In this document: one piece after another, positions 17,302 through 26,044 of the stretch
How positions within the stretch are numbered: the first letter of the stretch is position 1
Layout: each line of letters begins with the position of its first letter
DNA from: Campylobacter sp. 19-13652
Lineage (GTDB): Bacteria > Campylobacterota > Campylobacteria > Campylobacterales > Campylobacteraceae
Assembly (NCBI RefSeq): GCF_019702925.1
Contig: NZ_AP024713.1
Location: forward strand, 558,001 to 622,000
Reading direction: 5' to 3'
DNA: 64,000 nucleotides
The notes under the pieces: model-generated
The model's database searches: none
What the model saw: the letters and a program-made list of their open reading frames with translations, nothing else
Told to the model about the DNA's origin: nothing
Position numbers and translations under genes: made by a program

Positions 17302-17877
17302 TTGAAAGAGCTAAGACGCACTACAAAAGAGACGGATATAATAGCAAGCCTAAGCCTATATGGTAGCGGCAAGGGCGAGATAGATACGGGCGTTGGATTT
17401 TTTGATCATATGCTAAGCGCATTTTGCAAGCACGCTTTGATAGACTTAAGCATAAAATGCGTGGGTGATACGTATGTTGATGCTCATCATAGTGTGGAGG
17501 ATTGCGGTATAGTTATAGGACAGCTTTTAAAAGATGAAATTTATCCAGCCTCAAATATAGAGAGATTTTCAAATTCTATTGTAGTTATGGATGAGGCTGC
17601 TGTTGAGTGCGTTATGGATGTTAGCAATAGGTCGTTTTTAGTCTATGAATGCGATGTTGACAGGGATAAAGTAGGCGATTTTGACACTGAACTTAGCGAG
17701 GAGTTTTTTAGAGCCGTTGTGTTTAATGCTGGATTAAGCGTGCATATCATAAAGCAGCGTGGTAAAAACGCACACCACATCATTGAGGCGGCTTTTAAAG
17801 CGTTTGCAGTGGCACTTAGACGTGCAGTGGCTAAAAATGAGCGTACTGGAGATGCTAGTACAAAGGGTGTTTTATGA
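17302..17877 (+). CDS. hisB: Imidazoleglycerol-phosphate dehydratase
   Basis: Sixth step of histidine biosynthesis, dehydrating IGP to imidazole acetol phosphate. The 191-residue monofunctional enzyme shows GVGFFDHMLSAF near 31, DAHHSVEDCGIVIGQ near 60 and the second metal site KNAHHIIEAAFKAFA near 154. The start is a TTG (17302) two bases after the rlpA stop, with AGGGGATAAA before it. It has no His neighbours: it lies between rlpA and kdsC and overlaps kdsC by four bases. This suggests it was moved out of a his operon into an envelope operon, a dispersal common in epsilonproteobacteria. Confidence 0.96.
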   Translation: MKELRRTTKETDIIASLSLYGSGKGEIDTGVGFFDHMLSAFCKHALIDLSIKCVGDTYVDAHHSVEDCGIVIGQLLKDEIYPASNIERFSNSIVVMDEAAVECVMDVSNRSFLVYECDVDRDKVGDFDTELSEEFFRAVVFNAGLSVHIIKQRGKNAHHIIEAAFKAFAVALRRAVAKNERTGDASTKGVL

Positions 17878-18362
17878 TAGAGATTATTTTTTTAGACGTA
17901 GATGGTTGCTTGACTGATGGACGGATTACTTATGATAAGAATGGCGAGCTTTTTAAGGCTTTTAATGTAAAAGACGGCTACGCTATTGAAAGCTGGATAA
18001 AGCTTGGTAAAAAGGTGGCTATCATCACAGGCAGAAGTTCAGAAATAGTAGAGCGAAGGGCTGAGGATTTGGGGATTACGCACATCTATCAAGGTGTGGG
18101 CGATAAGCTAAGCGTGGCAAAACAGGTGCTTGAGTTTGAGGGGCTTAGCTTTGAAAATGCAGCAGCAATAGGCGATGATTATAATGATTATGGGCTACTT
18201 AATGCAGTTTCGCATAGCTTTAAGCCAAGAGATGCCATTAAAGAGCTTAAGGTGCATACTAGACTTAAGAGTAAAGGCGGCGCTGGAGCGGTTCGAGAGA
18301 TGATAGAGATGCTCATAAAAAGTGAAAATTTATACGATGAATGGGCTAAGAGGTGGTTATAA
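17874..18362 (+). CDS. kdsC: 3-deoxy-D-manno-octulosonate 8-phosphate phosphatase
   Basis: HAD-superfamily phosphatase removing phosphate from KDO-8-P in lipopolysaccharide core synthesis. The 162-residue length fits KdsC. HAD motifs are clear: FLDVDGCLTDGRI (nucleophile DxDG) at the N-terminus, AIITGRSSEIVERRAEDLGI near 57, and AIGDDYNDYGLL near 98. It starts in the hisB stop (ATGA) and overlaps the lptC start by ten bases, so KDO synthesis and LPS export genes are coupled. In C. jejuni the equivalent position carries a HAD gene. Confidence 0.92.
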   Translation: MIEIIFLDVDGCLTDGRITYDKNGELFKAFNVKDGYAIESWIKLGKKVAIITGRSSEIVERRAEDLGITHIYQGVGDKLSVAKQVLEFEGLSFENAAAIGDDYNDYGLLNAVSHSFKPRDAIKELKVHTRLKSKGGAGAVREMIEMLIKSENLYDEWAKRWL

Positions 18363-18868
18363 AGCTTTTTTATACCCTAGTTGTGATATTTGGCGTAGCT
18401 ATGGTTTTTGTCGTAGCTCAAGACCCATACATACAGGATGAATTTATACAAGATCCGTCTATTTCAAGCCTTGAGGTGCTTGACGCAACCACTTATGAGC
18501 TAAGTAGCACTCGCGTGGTTGGAGTTTATACATCAAGTCGGATAAATAGATATAAAGATCATGATGAGTTTAAGGATTTTAAGGCAAGCTATATAGCCAA
18601 TGACCTAAAACACACTCTAAGCTCAAATATAGCGATAAAAAGAGAAAATGAGCTTGAGTTTAGAGGTGCGGTTTTTTATGAAAATAGTGATGATACTAGG
18701 CTAAATAGTGAGGTTGCTATGTATAATATTTCTACAAAAGTAGCCCAAGTGCCATCTTTGTTTACGTTATGGCGAGGTGACGGCGTAAAAGTCATCGGCA
18801 AGAATTTAAAATATCTACCAACTAAAGAGATAACCGCACAGGAGGTAAATGCGTGGGTTTGGCGTTAA
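18353..18868 (+). CDS. lptC: LPS export ABC transporter periplasmic protein LptC
   Basis: A 171-residue protein with a single N-terminal membrane anchor (KLFYTLVVIFGVAMVFVVAQ) and a beta-rich periplasmic part. Sequence similarity to LptC is weak, as is usual, but its place between kdsC and lptA, the size and the anchor support it. LptC links the LptBFG transporter to LptA in moving lipopolysaccharide or lipooligosaccharide across the periplasm. It starts at a GTG (18353) inside the end of kdsC and its last 16 bases overlap lptA. Confidence 0.8.
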   Translation: MVIKLFYTLVVIFGVAMVFVVAQDPYIQDEFIQDPSISSLEVLDATTYELSSTRVVGVYTSSRINRYKDHDEFKDFKASYIANDLKHTLSSNIAIKRENELEFRGAVFYENSDDTRLNSEVAMYNISTKVAQVPSLFTLWRGDGVKVIGKNLKYLPTKEITAQEVNAWVWR

Positions 18869-19332
18869 GGATAGCACTGGGATTTTTTATGATTTTCCAG
18901 CTTTTAAAAGCTGAACAGATTGAGATAAGCTCAAAAAGCTTTTATGCAAATGAAGCACAGCTAAAAAGTGAATTTAACGGAGATGTACTAGTAAAGCGTG
19001 CGAATGATGAGCTAAGAGCAAATAAGGCTATTGTCTATTTTGACAAAAAGCGCCAGCCTCTAAGATATGAAGCCATAGGAAACGCTAAATTTAAAGCCAT
19101 ATTAAAAGGCAAAAGATATAGCGGTAGTGGCGATAAGCTCGTATATGACGCAATAAATGAGACTTACACCATAATAGGAAATGGACACCTAAAAGAGCTT
19201 GATGGCGATAAAAATGTCTACGGACAAAAGATAGTGATAAATCAAAAAAATGGCACATATAACGTAGAAGGCGGCGACACCACTCAGCCGGTACGGTTTA
19301 TTTTTAATGTCCAAGATAAGAAAGATAGATGA
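18853..19332 (+). CDS. lptA: LPS transport periplasmic protein LptA
   Basis: A 159-residue periplasmic protein with signal peptide (ALRIALGFFMIFQLLKAEQ) and the OstA-like beta-jellyroll. The typical wording is present: ISSKSFYANEAQLKSEFNGDVLVKRANDELRANKAIVYFDKK and KYSGSGDKLVYD-like segments. LptA proteins chain together to form the periplasmic bridge for LPS. The start is a GTG at 18853, with GGAGGT seven bases upstream at 18841-18846 inside the lptC coding end. It overlaps engB by four bases. Confidence 0.9.
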   Translation: MGLALRIALGFFMIFQLLKAEQIEISSKSFYANEAQLKSEFNGDVLVKRANDELRANKAIVYFDKKRQPLRYEAIGNAKFKAILKGKRYSGSGDKLVYDAINETYTIIGNGHLKELDGDKNVYGQKIVINQKNGTYNVEGGDTTQPVRFIFNVQDKKDR

Positions 19333-19985
19333 TAAAATCAATAAACGCGAGCTTTATTACCTCCGCGCCTCGTATAGAGCTTGCGCCTAGTTTTGGGCTT
19401 AGCGAGGTGGCTTTTTTAGGGCGTTCAAATGTCGGCAAAAGTAGCCTCATAAACGCTTTAGTAAATCAAAAAGGGCTAGCAAAAAGCTCCTCAACTCCTG
19501 GCAAAACTCAGCTTATAAATTTTTTCAAAGCCACTTTTGAGATAGATGATTTTAAAGAATTTTGCGAAAAATACGGGATAAATTTAACCCAAGATGCAGG
19601 GCAAAATAGTCAAAGAGTTGAGCTTGTGCTTGTCGATTTGCCAGGCTTTGGTTATGCAAAAGTCAGCAAAAGTATGCACGCACAGTGGCAAAAAAGCCTT
19701 GATGAGTTTTTGCGACTTAGAAGCGATATTAGGCTTTTTATTCAGCTTAGGGATAGCAGGCACTTTGACCTAGATATAGATGAAAATGTAAGCGAATATC
19801 TATCTAGCTTTTTAAGGCCAGACCAGAGCGTTTTGCGAGTATACACTAAAAGCGACAAGCTAAATCAAAAAGAGCTATCAGCGCTTAAAAAATTTGACCC
19901 AAATGCGCTTTGTGTTTCAACTCTTAAAAATAAAGGCATATCAATCCTAAAAGAGCGCCTAATAGCAGGGGCTTTTGGCGTATGA
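19329..19985 (+). CDS. engB: Ribosome biogenesis GTP-binding protein EngB/YsxC
   Basis: Essential GTPase acting in 50S subunit assembly, 218 residues. Signature elements are LGRSNVGKSSLINALV (G1) near residue 34, STPGKTQLINFF (G2), DLPGFGYAKVSK (G3) near 105 and YTKSDKLN (G4) near 172. Residues ~73-95 contain an extra segment between G2 and G3 (EIDDFKEFCEKYGINLTQ), seen in some epsilonproteobacterial members. It is coupled by four-base overlaps to lptA before and a membrane protein after. Confidence 0.95.
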   Translation: MIKSINASFITSAPRIELAPSFGLSEVAFLGRSNVGKSSLINALVNQKGLAKSSSTPGKTQLINFFKATFEIDDFKEFCEKYGINLTQDAGQNSQRVELVLVDLPGFGYAKVSKSMHAQWQKSLDEFLRLRSDIRLFIQLRDSRHFDLDIDENVSEYLSSFLRPDQSVLRVYTKSDKLNQKELSALKKFDPNALCVSTLKNKGISILKERLIAGAFGV

Positions 19986-20470
19986 GCCGTACAAATGATG
20001 AGGCTAGCCTTTTTCGATTTTTGATTGAGGCTTTGATTTTGGTGCTTTATGAGATAGCCACGACTGTGTCGCAGTACCTGCCTCCACTTATAGGGATATG
20101 CTTTGCATTTGTAGTACTTGAGTATCATGAGCGTACCAGAGCCATGCAAAATCTGGGGCTTGCATGGTATGGAGCTGTTGCCTTTTTGTTTTTTGCAGAG
20201 CAAATTCATGGATTTTATCTCTTTAGTGCACTTATTGCCTTTATTATTTTTTACTCACTATTTTTTAACTGGCTTTTTGTTTCACTTAAGTGGCGAAGTG
20301 GGCTTTTGTTTATTTTTATTGCGGCTGGATATATGCTTAGCTGGGGGGTTAGTAGCTTTTTTACATATACTAAAAGTGAGCAAGTCTTAGCCTTTGGGAT
20401 ACAGTATCTTATTTATATAGTTCTTGAGGGGTTGCTTGCTATGGTTTTTTTAAGGCATAGGTTAGTTTAG
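19982..20470 (+). CDS. Conserved hypothetical membrane protein between engB and mrdA
   Basis: A 162-residue polytopic protein with about five transmembrane helices (for example ALILVLYEIATTVSQYL, WYGAVAFLFFAEQIHGFYLF, SGLLFIFIAAGYMLSWG and IQYLIYIVLEGLLAMVFL). No motif suggesting an activity. It starts inside the engB stop (ATGA) and ends immediately before the mrdA ATG. The position matches an integral membrane gene in C. jejuni (Cj0651 as I recall). A role linked to PBP2 or envelope growth is suggested only by position. Confidence 0.8.
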   Translation: MSRTNDEASLFRFLIEALILVLYEIATTVSQYLPPLIGICFAFVVLEYHERTRAMQNLGLAWYGAVAFLFFAEQIHGFYLFSALIAFIIFYSLFFNWLFVSLKWRSGLLFIFIAAGYMLSWGVSSFFTYTKSEQVLAFGIQYLIYIVLEGLLAMVFLRHRLV

Positions 20471-22258
20471 ATGCGATTAAAGATAGTATTTAGCATTATT
20501 GTGCTTTTTTGGATTGTACTTTTAACTAGAATTTATCATCTAAGCGTAAAATCAAATACTTACTACGAAGGCATAGCTGAGCAAAATGCGGCTAAAACGC
20601 AGCTTACTGCACCAGTTAGGGGTGAAATTTATGACATCAAAAATCGCCCAGTTGCGATAAATAATCTAGGTTTTGCCATATCAATTAAGCCTCATTTAAG
20701 CTCAAAAGAGGATAGGCTTGATGGTGAGATAGAATTTATTGTCTCGCTTTTTCCTGATTTAAACGCCCAAAAGATAAAGCGTGAATACAAAAAGGCAGAC
20801 TCTCCTTATAACCAAGACTTTATAAAAGTGGTGGAATTTATAGATTATGACCGCTTTATGCCACATTATACGAGTATTAGTCTGCACGAGCTTTTGCGAA
20901 TAGACCCAGCTAGCAAAAGGCAGTACCCATACTCTTCTATAGCTAGCCACATAATAGGCTACGTCGGACGTGCAAATCAAAAAGACATAGAACAAGACGA
21001 GATGACACGCCTTAGTGGATATGTGGGTAGGACTGGTATTGAGGCGTATTATAACTCCGTCCTTCAGGGACAAAAAGGCACTAGAGTAGTGCGCGTAAAT
21101 GCTCTAAATGAGGAGATAGAACAGCTTAGTATAACTCCACCAAGAAGCGAGGATATAAGGCTAAGCATAGACATGCAGCTGCAAAAATACATAGCCGAAG
21201 TCTTTGGTAAAGAGGCTGGTAGTGTAGTTGTGCTAAGCCTAAAAGATGGCTCCATACTAGCAGCAGGTAGCTTTCCTGAGTATGACTTAAATCAGTTTGT
21301 AAGCGGCATCTCAAAAGCGCAGTGGGAGGAGATGATAAATGATGTTGATCATCCCTTTACCAACAAACTAGTAAATGGGCTTTATCCTCCAGGATCTGTT
21401 GTGAAAATGGGTGTTGGGCTTTCATTTTTAGACAGTGGTAAGCTGACTCGCCACGATACCTTTAATTGTACTGGTAGCTACGAATTAGGCGACAGGAAGT
21501 TTCGCTGCTGGAACTCTCATGGGCATGGGATAATGAATCTAAACTCAGCAATCAGAGAAAGCTGTGATGATTATTTTTACAAAGGTAGCCAAAAAGTAGG
21601 CATAGACATCATCGCACAAACTCTCGAGCGTATCGGCTTTGGCGTGCGTAGTGGAGTTGATTTGCCAAACGAGTTTGTAGGTACAGTCCCAAGCCGTGAG
21701 TGGAAGCAGCGTAGATATAATAAGCCGTGGTTTGTAGGGGAGACACTGATTACTTCTATAGGGCAGGGAAGCTTTTTGGTTACCCCTATGCAGGTGGCAA
21801 AGTATACCGCTCAGCTTGCCACTGGCAAGGTGGTGGTGCCACATTTTATTGATAGCATAGATGGTAAAAAGCTAAAATATGAGCTAGAGGATGGTATTTA
21901 TACAGAATTTGAAAAATCTCAGCTACCATACATAAGACACGCTATGTATGAGGTGGTAAATCACGAAAAGGGCACCGCTAGGCACTATTTTCACGATCTG
22001 CCTTTTAAAGTCGCGGCAAAGACAGGTACTGCGCAGGTTGTAGGCATTAGTCAGAGCGAAAAAATAAGAATGAAAGAGGAGGATATGAAGTACCTCCAGC
22101 GTTCACATGCGTGGCTTACGACCTACGCTCCATACGATGATCCTCAATATGTCATCACTATGATAATAGAGCATGGTGGGCACGGCGGAAGTGCCGCAGG
22201 TCCTAAAATCTCAGCAATTTATAAAAAGCTAATTGAGTTAGGTTATATTAAATTCTAA
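20471..22258 (+). CDS. mrdA: Penicillin-binding protein 2 (elongation transpeptidase)
   Basis: Peptidoglycan transpeptidase of the cell-elongation machinery, 595 residues. A single N-terminal membrane anchor (KIVFSIIVLFWIVLLTRIY) is followed by the dimerisation domain (YSSIASHIIGYVGRANQKDI) and the transpeptidase domain. The active-site serine is in PPGSVVKM near residue 309 (SxxK), the second motif is SCD in RESCDDYFYKG near 364, and the third is AAKTGTAQ near 518 (KTG). The gene follows the membrane protein without a gap. RodA is not adjacent. The DUF5131 gene starts two bases after its stop. Confidence 0.95.
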   Translation: MRLKIVFSIIVLFWIVLLTRIYHLSVKSNTYYEGIAEQNAAKTQLTAPVRGEIYDIKNRPVAINNLGFAISIKPHLSSKEDRLDGEIEFIVSLFPDLNAQKIKREYKKADSPYNQDFIKVVEFIDYDRFMPHYTSISLHELLRIDPASKRQYPYSSIASHIIGYVGRANQKDIEQDEMTRLSGYVGRTGIEAYYNSVLQGQKGTRVVRVNALNEEIEQLSITPPRSEDIRLSIDMQLQKYIAEVFGKEAGSVVVLSLKDGSILAAGSFPEYDLNQFVSGISKAQWEEMINDVDHPFTNKLVNGLYPPGSVVKMGVGLSFLDSGKLTRHDTFNCTGSYELGDRKFRCWNSHGHGIMNLNSAIRESCDDYFYKGSQKVGIDIIAQTLERIGFGVRSGVDLPNEFVGTVPSREWKQRRYNKPWFVGETLITSIGQGSFLVTPMQVAKYTAQLATGKVVVPHFIDSIDGKKLKYELEDGIYTEFEKSQLPYIRHAMYEVVNHEKGTARHYFHDLPFKVAAKTGTAQVVGISQSEKIRMKEEDMKYLQRSHAWLTTYAPYDDPQYVITMIIEHGGHGGSAAGPKISAIYKKLIELGYIKF

Positions 22259-22259
22259 A

Positions 22260-23000
22260 ATGCAAAAAGCAAAAGACCTGCCTTATAAATTTGCAAACTT
22301 TAGCCCCAGTATCGGCTGCGTACCTATAAGCCTAGGTTGCGCTCACTGCTACGCTCGCACCATTGCGTTACGCCTAAAAAAGCGTGGAAATGCTGAGTAT
22401 AAGGACGGCTTTAGTTATAAAGAGCTTTGGCACAGGCTAGAGCAGCCCCTGCTTGTAAAAAGACCGACTATATTTTTTATGAGTGCTATGAGTGATCTGT
22501 TTTTTGAGAGTGCGAGCGAGGGGTTTTTGGATGCTTTATTTGACGTTATTAGGCGTACTCCACACCATCAGTATCAGCTTTTAACTAAGCGTCCAGAGCG
22601 CATGCAGCAATATTTTAGCACACATAAAGCACCTTTAAATTTATGGCTAGGCGTTACGGTGGAGGTGGCGACTAGCAAGTGGCGGATGGAGATTTTAAGG
22701 CAGATAGAGTGTGCTATGCGCTGGATATGTTGTGAACCTCTGCTATCTTCGCTAGGAGATTTAAATTTAAACGGCATAGACTGGGTCGTGGCTGGGGCTG
22801 AGAGCGGATACGGAGCTAGGGCGTGCGAGCCTGAGTGGATGCTTGAGATAAAAAGGCAGTGCGATGCGCAAGGCGTGGCGTTTTATTTTAGAGGTTGGGG
22901 CGATAGTGGCGCTGATAAAAAGCCAAAAGCAAGGCTACTTGAGCCTATTGATGAGTTTAGATTTTATCCATTTTTTAAGGACGCGACTAGCCTATTTTAG
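22260..23000 (+). CDS. DUF5131 (phage Gp37/Gp68-like) protein, possible radical SAM fold
   Basis: A 246-residue protein of the DUF5131 family, named after phage Gp37/Gp68. The N-terminal cysteine cluster [13 protein letters not shown] (C-x6-C-x2-C) near residue 22 resembles an iron-sulfur site. Family wording follows: [39 protein letters not shown] and [19 protein letters not shown]. Biochemical function is unknown; members occur in phages and bacterial chromosomes and have been likened to radical SAM enzymes. Here it is directly downstream of mrdA on the same strand and overlaps ybeY (opposite strand) by four bases, with no phage genes nearby, so it behaves as a resident gene. Confidence 0.85.
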   Translation: MQKAKDLPYKFANFSPSIGCVPISLGCAHCYARTIALRLKKRGNAEYKDGFSYKELWHRLEQPLLVKRPTIFFMSAMSDLFFESASEGFLDALFDVIRRTPHHQYQLLTKRPERMQQYFSTHKAPLNLWLGVTVEVATSKWRMEILRQIECAMRWICCEPLLSSLGDLNLNGIDWVVAGAESGYGARACEPEWMLEIKRQCDAQGVAFYFRGWGDSGADKKPKARLLEPIDEFRFYPFFKDATSLF

Positions 23001-23401
23001 CCATCGTTTCGTACTATTAGGCTTTTAGGCAAGCCAAAGATGCGCACCACCTCACTCTCTTTTTCTCTCATCTCTCCGTTATCTATTTCGTGATCAAAGC
23101 CTAAAATATGCAAAAGCCCATGAGTAAATAATAATGCCCTCTCATCTTGCGCGCTATGCCCTAGCTCAGACGCCATTTGACCTACCGCATCCTCGTTTAT
23201 CACTATGCTCCCACTTAGCGCTTGTCCTGCATCAAATAGCGGAAAGCTAAGCACGTCTGTTGGTTTGTCTATACCACGGTGGGATAAATTTATCTCTCTT
23301 ATTTGCTTGCTATTTACAAAGACAAGCTCCACATCTTTATCTGTGAGGTGGGCGCAAATTTTATCCAAAATCTCATCATAGCTTTGTTCGCAAATTATCA
23401 C
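22997..23401 (-). CDS. ybeY: Endoribonuclease YbeY (rRNA maturation factor)
   Basis: Zinc-dependent single-strand endoribonuclease for 16S rRNA 3'-end processing and ribosome quality control. The signature [14 protein letters not shown] (H-x3-H-x5-H) is near residue 100, preceded by DVLSFPLF and [21 protein letters not shown] prefer the GTG at 23399-23401 (134 residues), which has AAGGTG seven bases before it; the upstream TTG at 23443 lacks a ribosome binding site. It is divergent from queC and ends tail to tail with the DUF5131 gene, overlapping by four bases. Confidence 0.92.
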   Translation of the reverse strand: MIICEQSYDEILDKICAHLTDKDVELVFVNSKQIREINLSHRGIDKPTDVLSFPLFDAGQALSGSIVINEDAVGQMASELGHSAQDERALLFTHGLLHILGFDHEIDNGEMREKESEVVRIFGLPKSLIVRNDG

Positions 23402-23460
23402 TTTTACACCTTTTTTATCAAAAATAAAATATAATTGTATCAAAAATAAAGGAAAATTTG

Positions 23461-24132
23461 ATGAAAAAAAGGGCGGTATGTGTGCTAAGCGGAGGAATGG
23501 ACTCCACGCTATGCGCCACTTTGGCTTTAAAGGAGGGCTATGAGATTATAGCGCTTCATTTTGACTATTCTCAGCGTACGCAAAACCGTGAAAGACAGGC
23601 GTTTAATGATGTCTGCGATGCTTTAGGCATTAGCGAGCGAGTGGTGCTTGATGTGAGCTTTATCGCCACTATTGGCGGCAGCGCACTTACAGATAGTGCG
23701 ATAGATGTACCAAAAGATGGACTAGGCGAAGCTGTGCCCATAACTTACGTGCCGTATCGCAATGGGATATTTTTAAGTATAGCTGCGGCTTTGGCTGAGA
23801 AATCATGCGCAAGTGCCATCTTTTTAGGGGCTGTTGAGGAGGATAGTAGTGGCTATCCAGACTGCCGTGTAGAGTTTATTAAAGCTGCCCAAAATGCGAT
23901 AAATAGTGGCATCGCAACGGATATAAAAATCGAGATAAAAACGCCTATTATAGGGCTTAGCAAGGCAGAGATAGTCGCTAAATCCATAGAGGTTGGCTCG
24001 CCAGTACACTTAAGCTGGAGCTGCTATGATAGCGAGGACGAGGCATGCGGTGAGTGCGATAGTTGCAGACTTCGGCTACGTGGATTTGAGCTTGCCAAAG
24101 AAGTGGATAAAATAGCGTATAAAAAGCGTTAA
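23461..24132 (+). CDS. queC: 7-cyano-7-deazaguanine synthase
   Basis: Makes preQ0 from CDG with ammonia and ATP, in queuosine tRNA modification. The 223-residue protein has the PP-loop [14 protein letters not shown] near residue 9, [16 protein letters not shown] near 34, [17 protein letters not shown] near 98, and the zinc cysteines in [19 protein letters not shown] near 190-202 (four cysteines). ATG at 23461 follows AAAGGAAAA; an in-frame TTG just before it is not needed. No other que gene is adjacent. A 1.2 kb non-coding stretch follows. Confidence 0.96.
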   Translation: MKKRAVCVLSGGMDSTLCATLALKEGYEIIALHFDYSQRTQNRERQAFNDVCDALGISERVVLDVSFIATIGGSALTDSAIDVPKDGLGEAVPITYVPYRNGIFLSIAAALAEKSCASAIFLGAVEEDSSGYPDCRVEFIKAAQNAINSGIATDIKIEIKTPIIGLSKAEIVAKSIEVGSPVHLSWSCYDSEDEACGECDSCRLRLRGFELAKEVDKIAYKKR

Positions 24133-25318
24133 ATTTATATAGTATGCGAGGTATTTTAGATTTTGAAGTTGCGTAAAATTCAATAAATTTGCCTTTTTGA
24201 ATTTAAAATAAATATCTAGCAATACGAAAGATAGTTAAATCATGAGCTGATTTTGCGAGGCTTATGTAAAGTCCATTTAGTAGGCTTACTGGGTTAGCGA
24301 GCTAAAAGCGCTCTAAAAGTAAAGCGCTTTTAAATGCCATACTTAAAGATGGCGATATAATGGCACAAGAGGTAAATAAATTTTTAAATGATAGTGTCGC
24401 TTTAATTACAAATTTAAGCCATTTTACAAACCTAACGCCACTGATTCTTGCTAGAGGCTTTTAATAATTATCTCCGTTGCAGAGCAATGTCAGCGCAATT
24501 TTAGTACTTTGCAAAGCTTGATGTAAAAAATCTATAAGGTATCTGCAAGCTTTCATATTTGGTAAGTTTACTGCTAGGCTTGCCTATAAAGCAATAGTAT
24601 TTTTTAAAAGCTTAAATTTAATAAGACAAATGTCTGGCATGTTATTATCTTGAGGGAGTGTTTGTGCTTTACGTGCTAGACTTATAATAAGATAGTGTGG
24701 ATTTTGCTTATGACATGCTTTAGGCTAGATAATGGACGTGAGGATTTGTAGGCTCACCGTTTGACTTGTGGCTTTGACCGCTCTTATATAGCTTATGTCG
24801 CAGCGGCGTTTAAATGCGTGTATAGCAAAGCGAGCTAAACCAGACTTTACAATGTGTGGGTGTGGTTAGCTTGATAAGAAGTATATGCAGTGGAACTTTT
24901 ATCAAAAGTAAAATAAGGCAGCACTAAATAGCAAGCAATATGAGCTATCTGACTATCGGTATCTATGGTGGTGGGCTTATGGTAAGACAGAGTCTAAATT
25001 ACCTCCCCAAAAATGGCAAGCTAGCTTGAATTAAAAAATAAATTTAAAATTCCAAAAAAGCGTAGCTATAAATCGCAGATAATCAAGCTTAAACCAAAAA
25101 TCTTACAAAAGTGTCGAGGCTAGTTAAATTTAAAACCAGCCAAAAAGCAAAAACTTAACAAGAGCTTAGCTAGCTAAAAACGTGCCATCCCCAGATAAAG
25201 GCACTCAAGCTAATCGATAGGCTAGCCCCTGCTTATGGCTAGCTCTAGCAGGGCAAAAAGCTAGCCGCCCTAGCGAGCCAGCCAGCTTCTAGGCGCAGAA
25301 ATTATGCGCAGAATAAAT
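24133..25318. other. 1.2 kb gene-poor stretch between queC and the frd operon
   Basis: No intact gene or RNA gene recognised. Short coding-like runs survive, such as a 46-codon plus-strand frame ending near 24464 (ALLNAILKDGDIMAQEVNKF), but all are interrupted. The stretch may be the residue of decayed genes. The right end holds a perfect 8-bp inverted repeat, GGCTAGCT (25237-25244) with AGCTAGCC (25259-25266), among many AGCC/CTAG words. It could form a hairpin downstream of frdB, though it has no T run. Confidence 0.5.
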
Positions 25319-26044
25319 TTATTTATTACCCACTTCGGCTAGTTTGCGACGCATATATGCGATTTTGCTCTGAAGTGGCAGGTGCTTAGGGCAGTAATCC
25401 TCGCACCCAAGCAAGCTCATACAACCAAACACGCCATCATCATCGCCCACTAGTTCATAAAAATCAGCGTCCGTTCGCTCATCTAGTGGGTCGATTTTAA
25501 ATCTAGCCACGCGGTTTAGCCCCACAGCTCCGATAAAGTCCTTTCTCATCACAGCAGTGCCGCACGCAGCCACGCAGATACCGCACTCTATACAGCGGTC
25601 TAGCTCAAATGTCTCCTCAGCCTGTGCTGGCTCGACACGCTCTTCTAGGCGGCTAATGTCGGTTTGCTTGCTAGTGTGTATCCAGCTTTCTACACGCTTG
25701 CTCATATCATTCATCCAGTTGCCAGTATCGACGCTTAGGTCTTTTAGCAGCTTAAACACAGGCAGTGGCATAAGCTCGATAACGCCTTCAGCATAGTCCT
25801 TTGTCAGCGTGCGGCAGGCTAGCTTTGGCTTGCCATTTACCAGCATAGCACAGCTGCCGCAAATTCCCGCTCGGCAGACAAAGTCAAAGCTAAGCCCTGG
25901 GTCAAAGTTCTCTCTTATGACGTTTAGCGCTATAAACAGCGTCATTCCGTCGGTCTCTTCTATCTCGTAAGTCGCAAAATGCGGCTTTGAAATTTTGCTT
26001 AGTGGATTAAATTTAAACGCACGAATGGTTATTTTTCTACTCAT
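25319..26044 (-). CDS. frdB: Fumarate reductase iron-sulfur subunit
   Basis: Electron-transfer subunit of the quinol:fumarate reductase, 241 residues. The [2Fe-2S] ligands are in [17 protein letters not shown] and KLACRTL near residues 60-85, the [4Fe-4S] ligands in [12 protein letters not shown] near 150, and the [3Fe-4S]/[4Fe-4S] set in [17 protein letters not shown] near 207-220. The complex serves anaerobic fumarate respiration, and in Campylobacter often doubles as succinate dehydrogenase. Its start overlaps the frdA end by eight bases, so it is the last gene of the frdC-frdA-frdB operon read on the minus strand. Confidence 0.97.
   Translation of the reverse strand: MSRKITIRAFKFNPLSKISKPHFATYEIEETDGMTLFIALNVIRENFDPGLSFDFVCRAGICGSCAMLVNGKPKLACRTLTKDYAEGVIELMPLPVFKLLKDLSVDTGNWMNDMSKRVESWIHTSKQTDISRLEERVEPAQAEETFELDRCIECGICVAACGTAVMRKDFIGAVGLNRVARFKIDPLDERTDADFYELVGDDDGVFGCMSLLGCEDYCPKHLPLQSKIAYMRRKLAEVGNK

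Noticed and set aside
22260-23000. Prophage remnant around the Gp37/Gp68-like gene
   Set aside because: Its neighbours are core genes and no integrase, capsid or tail gene is present.
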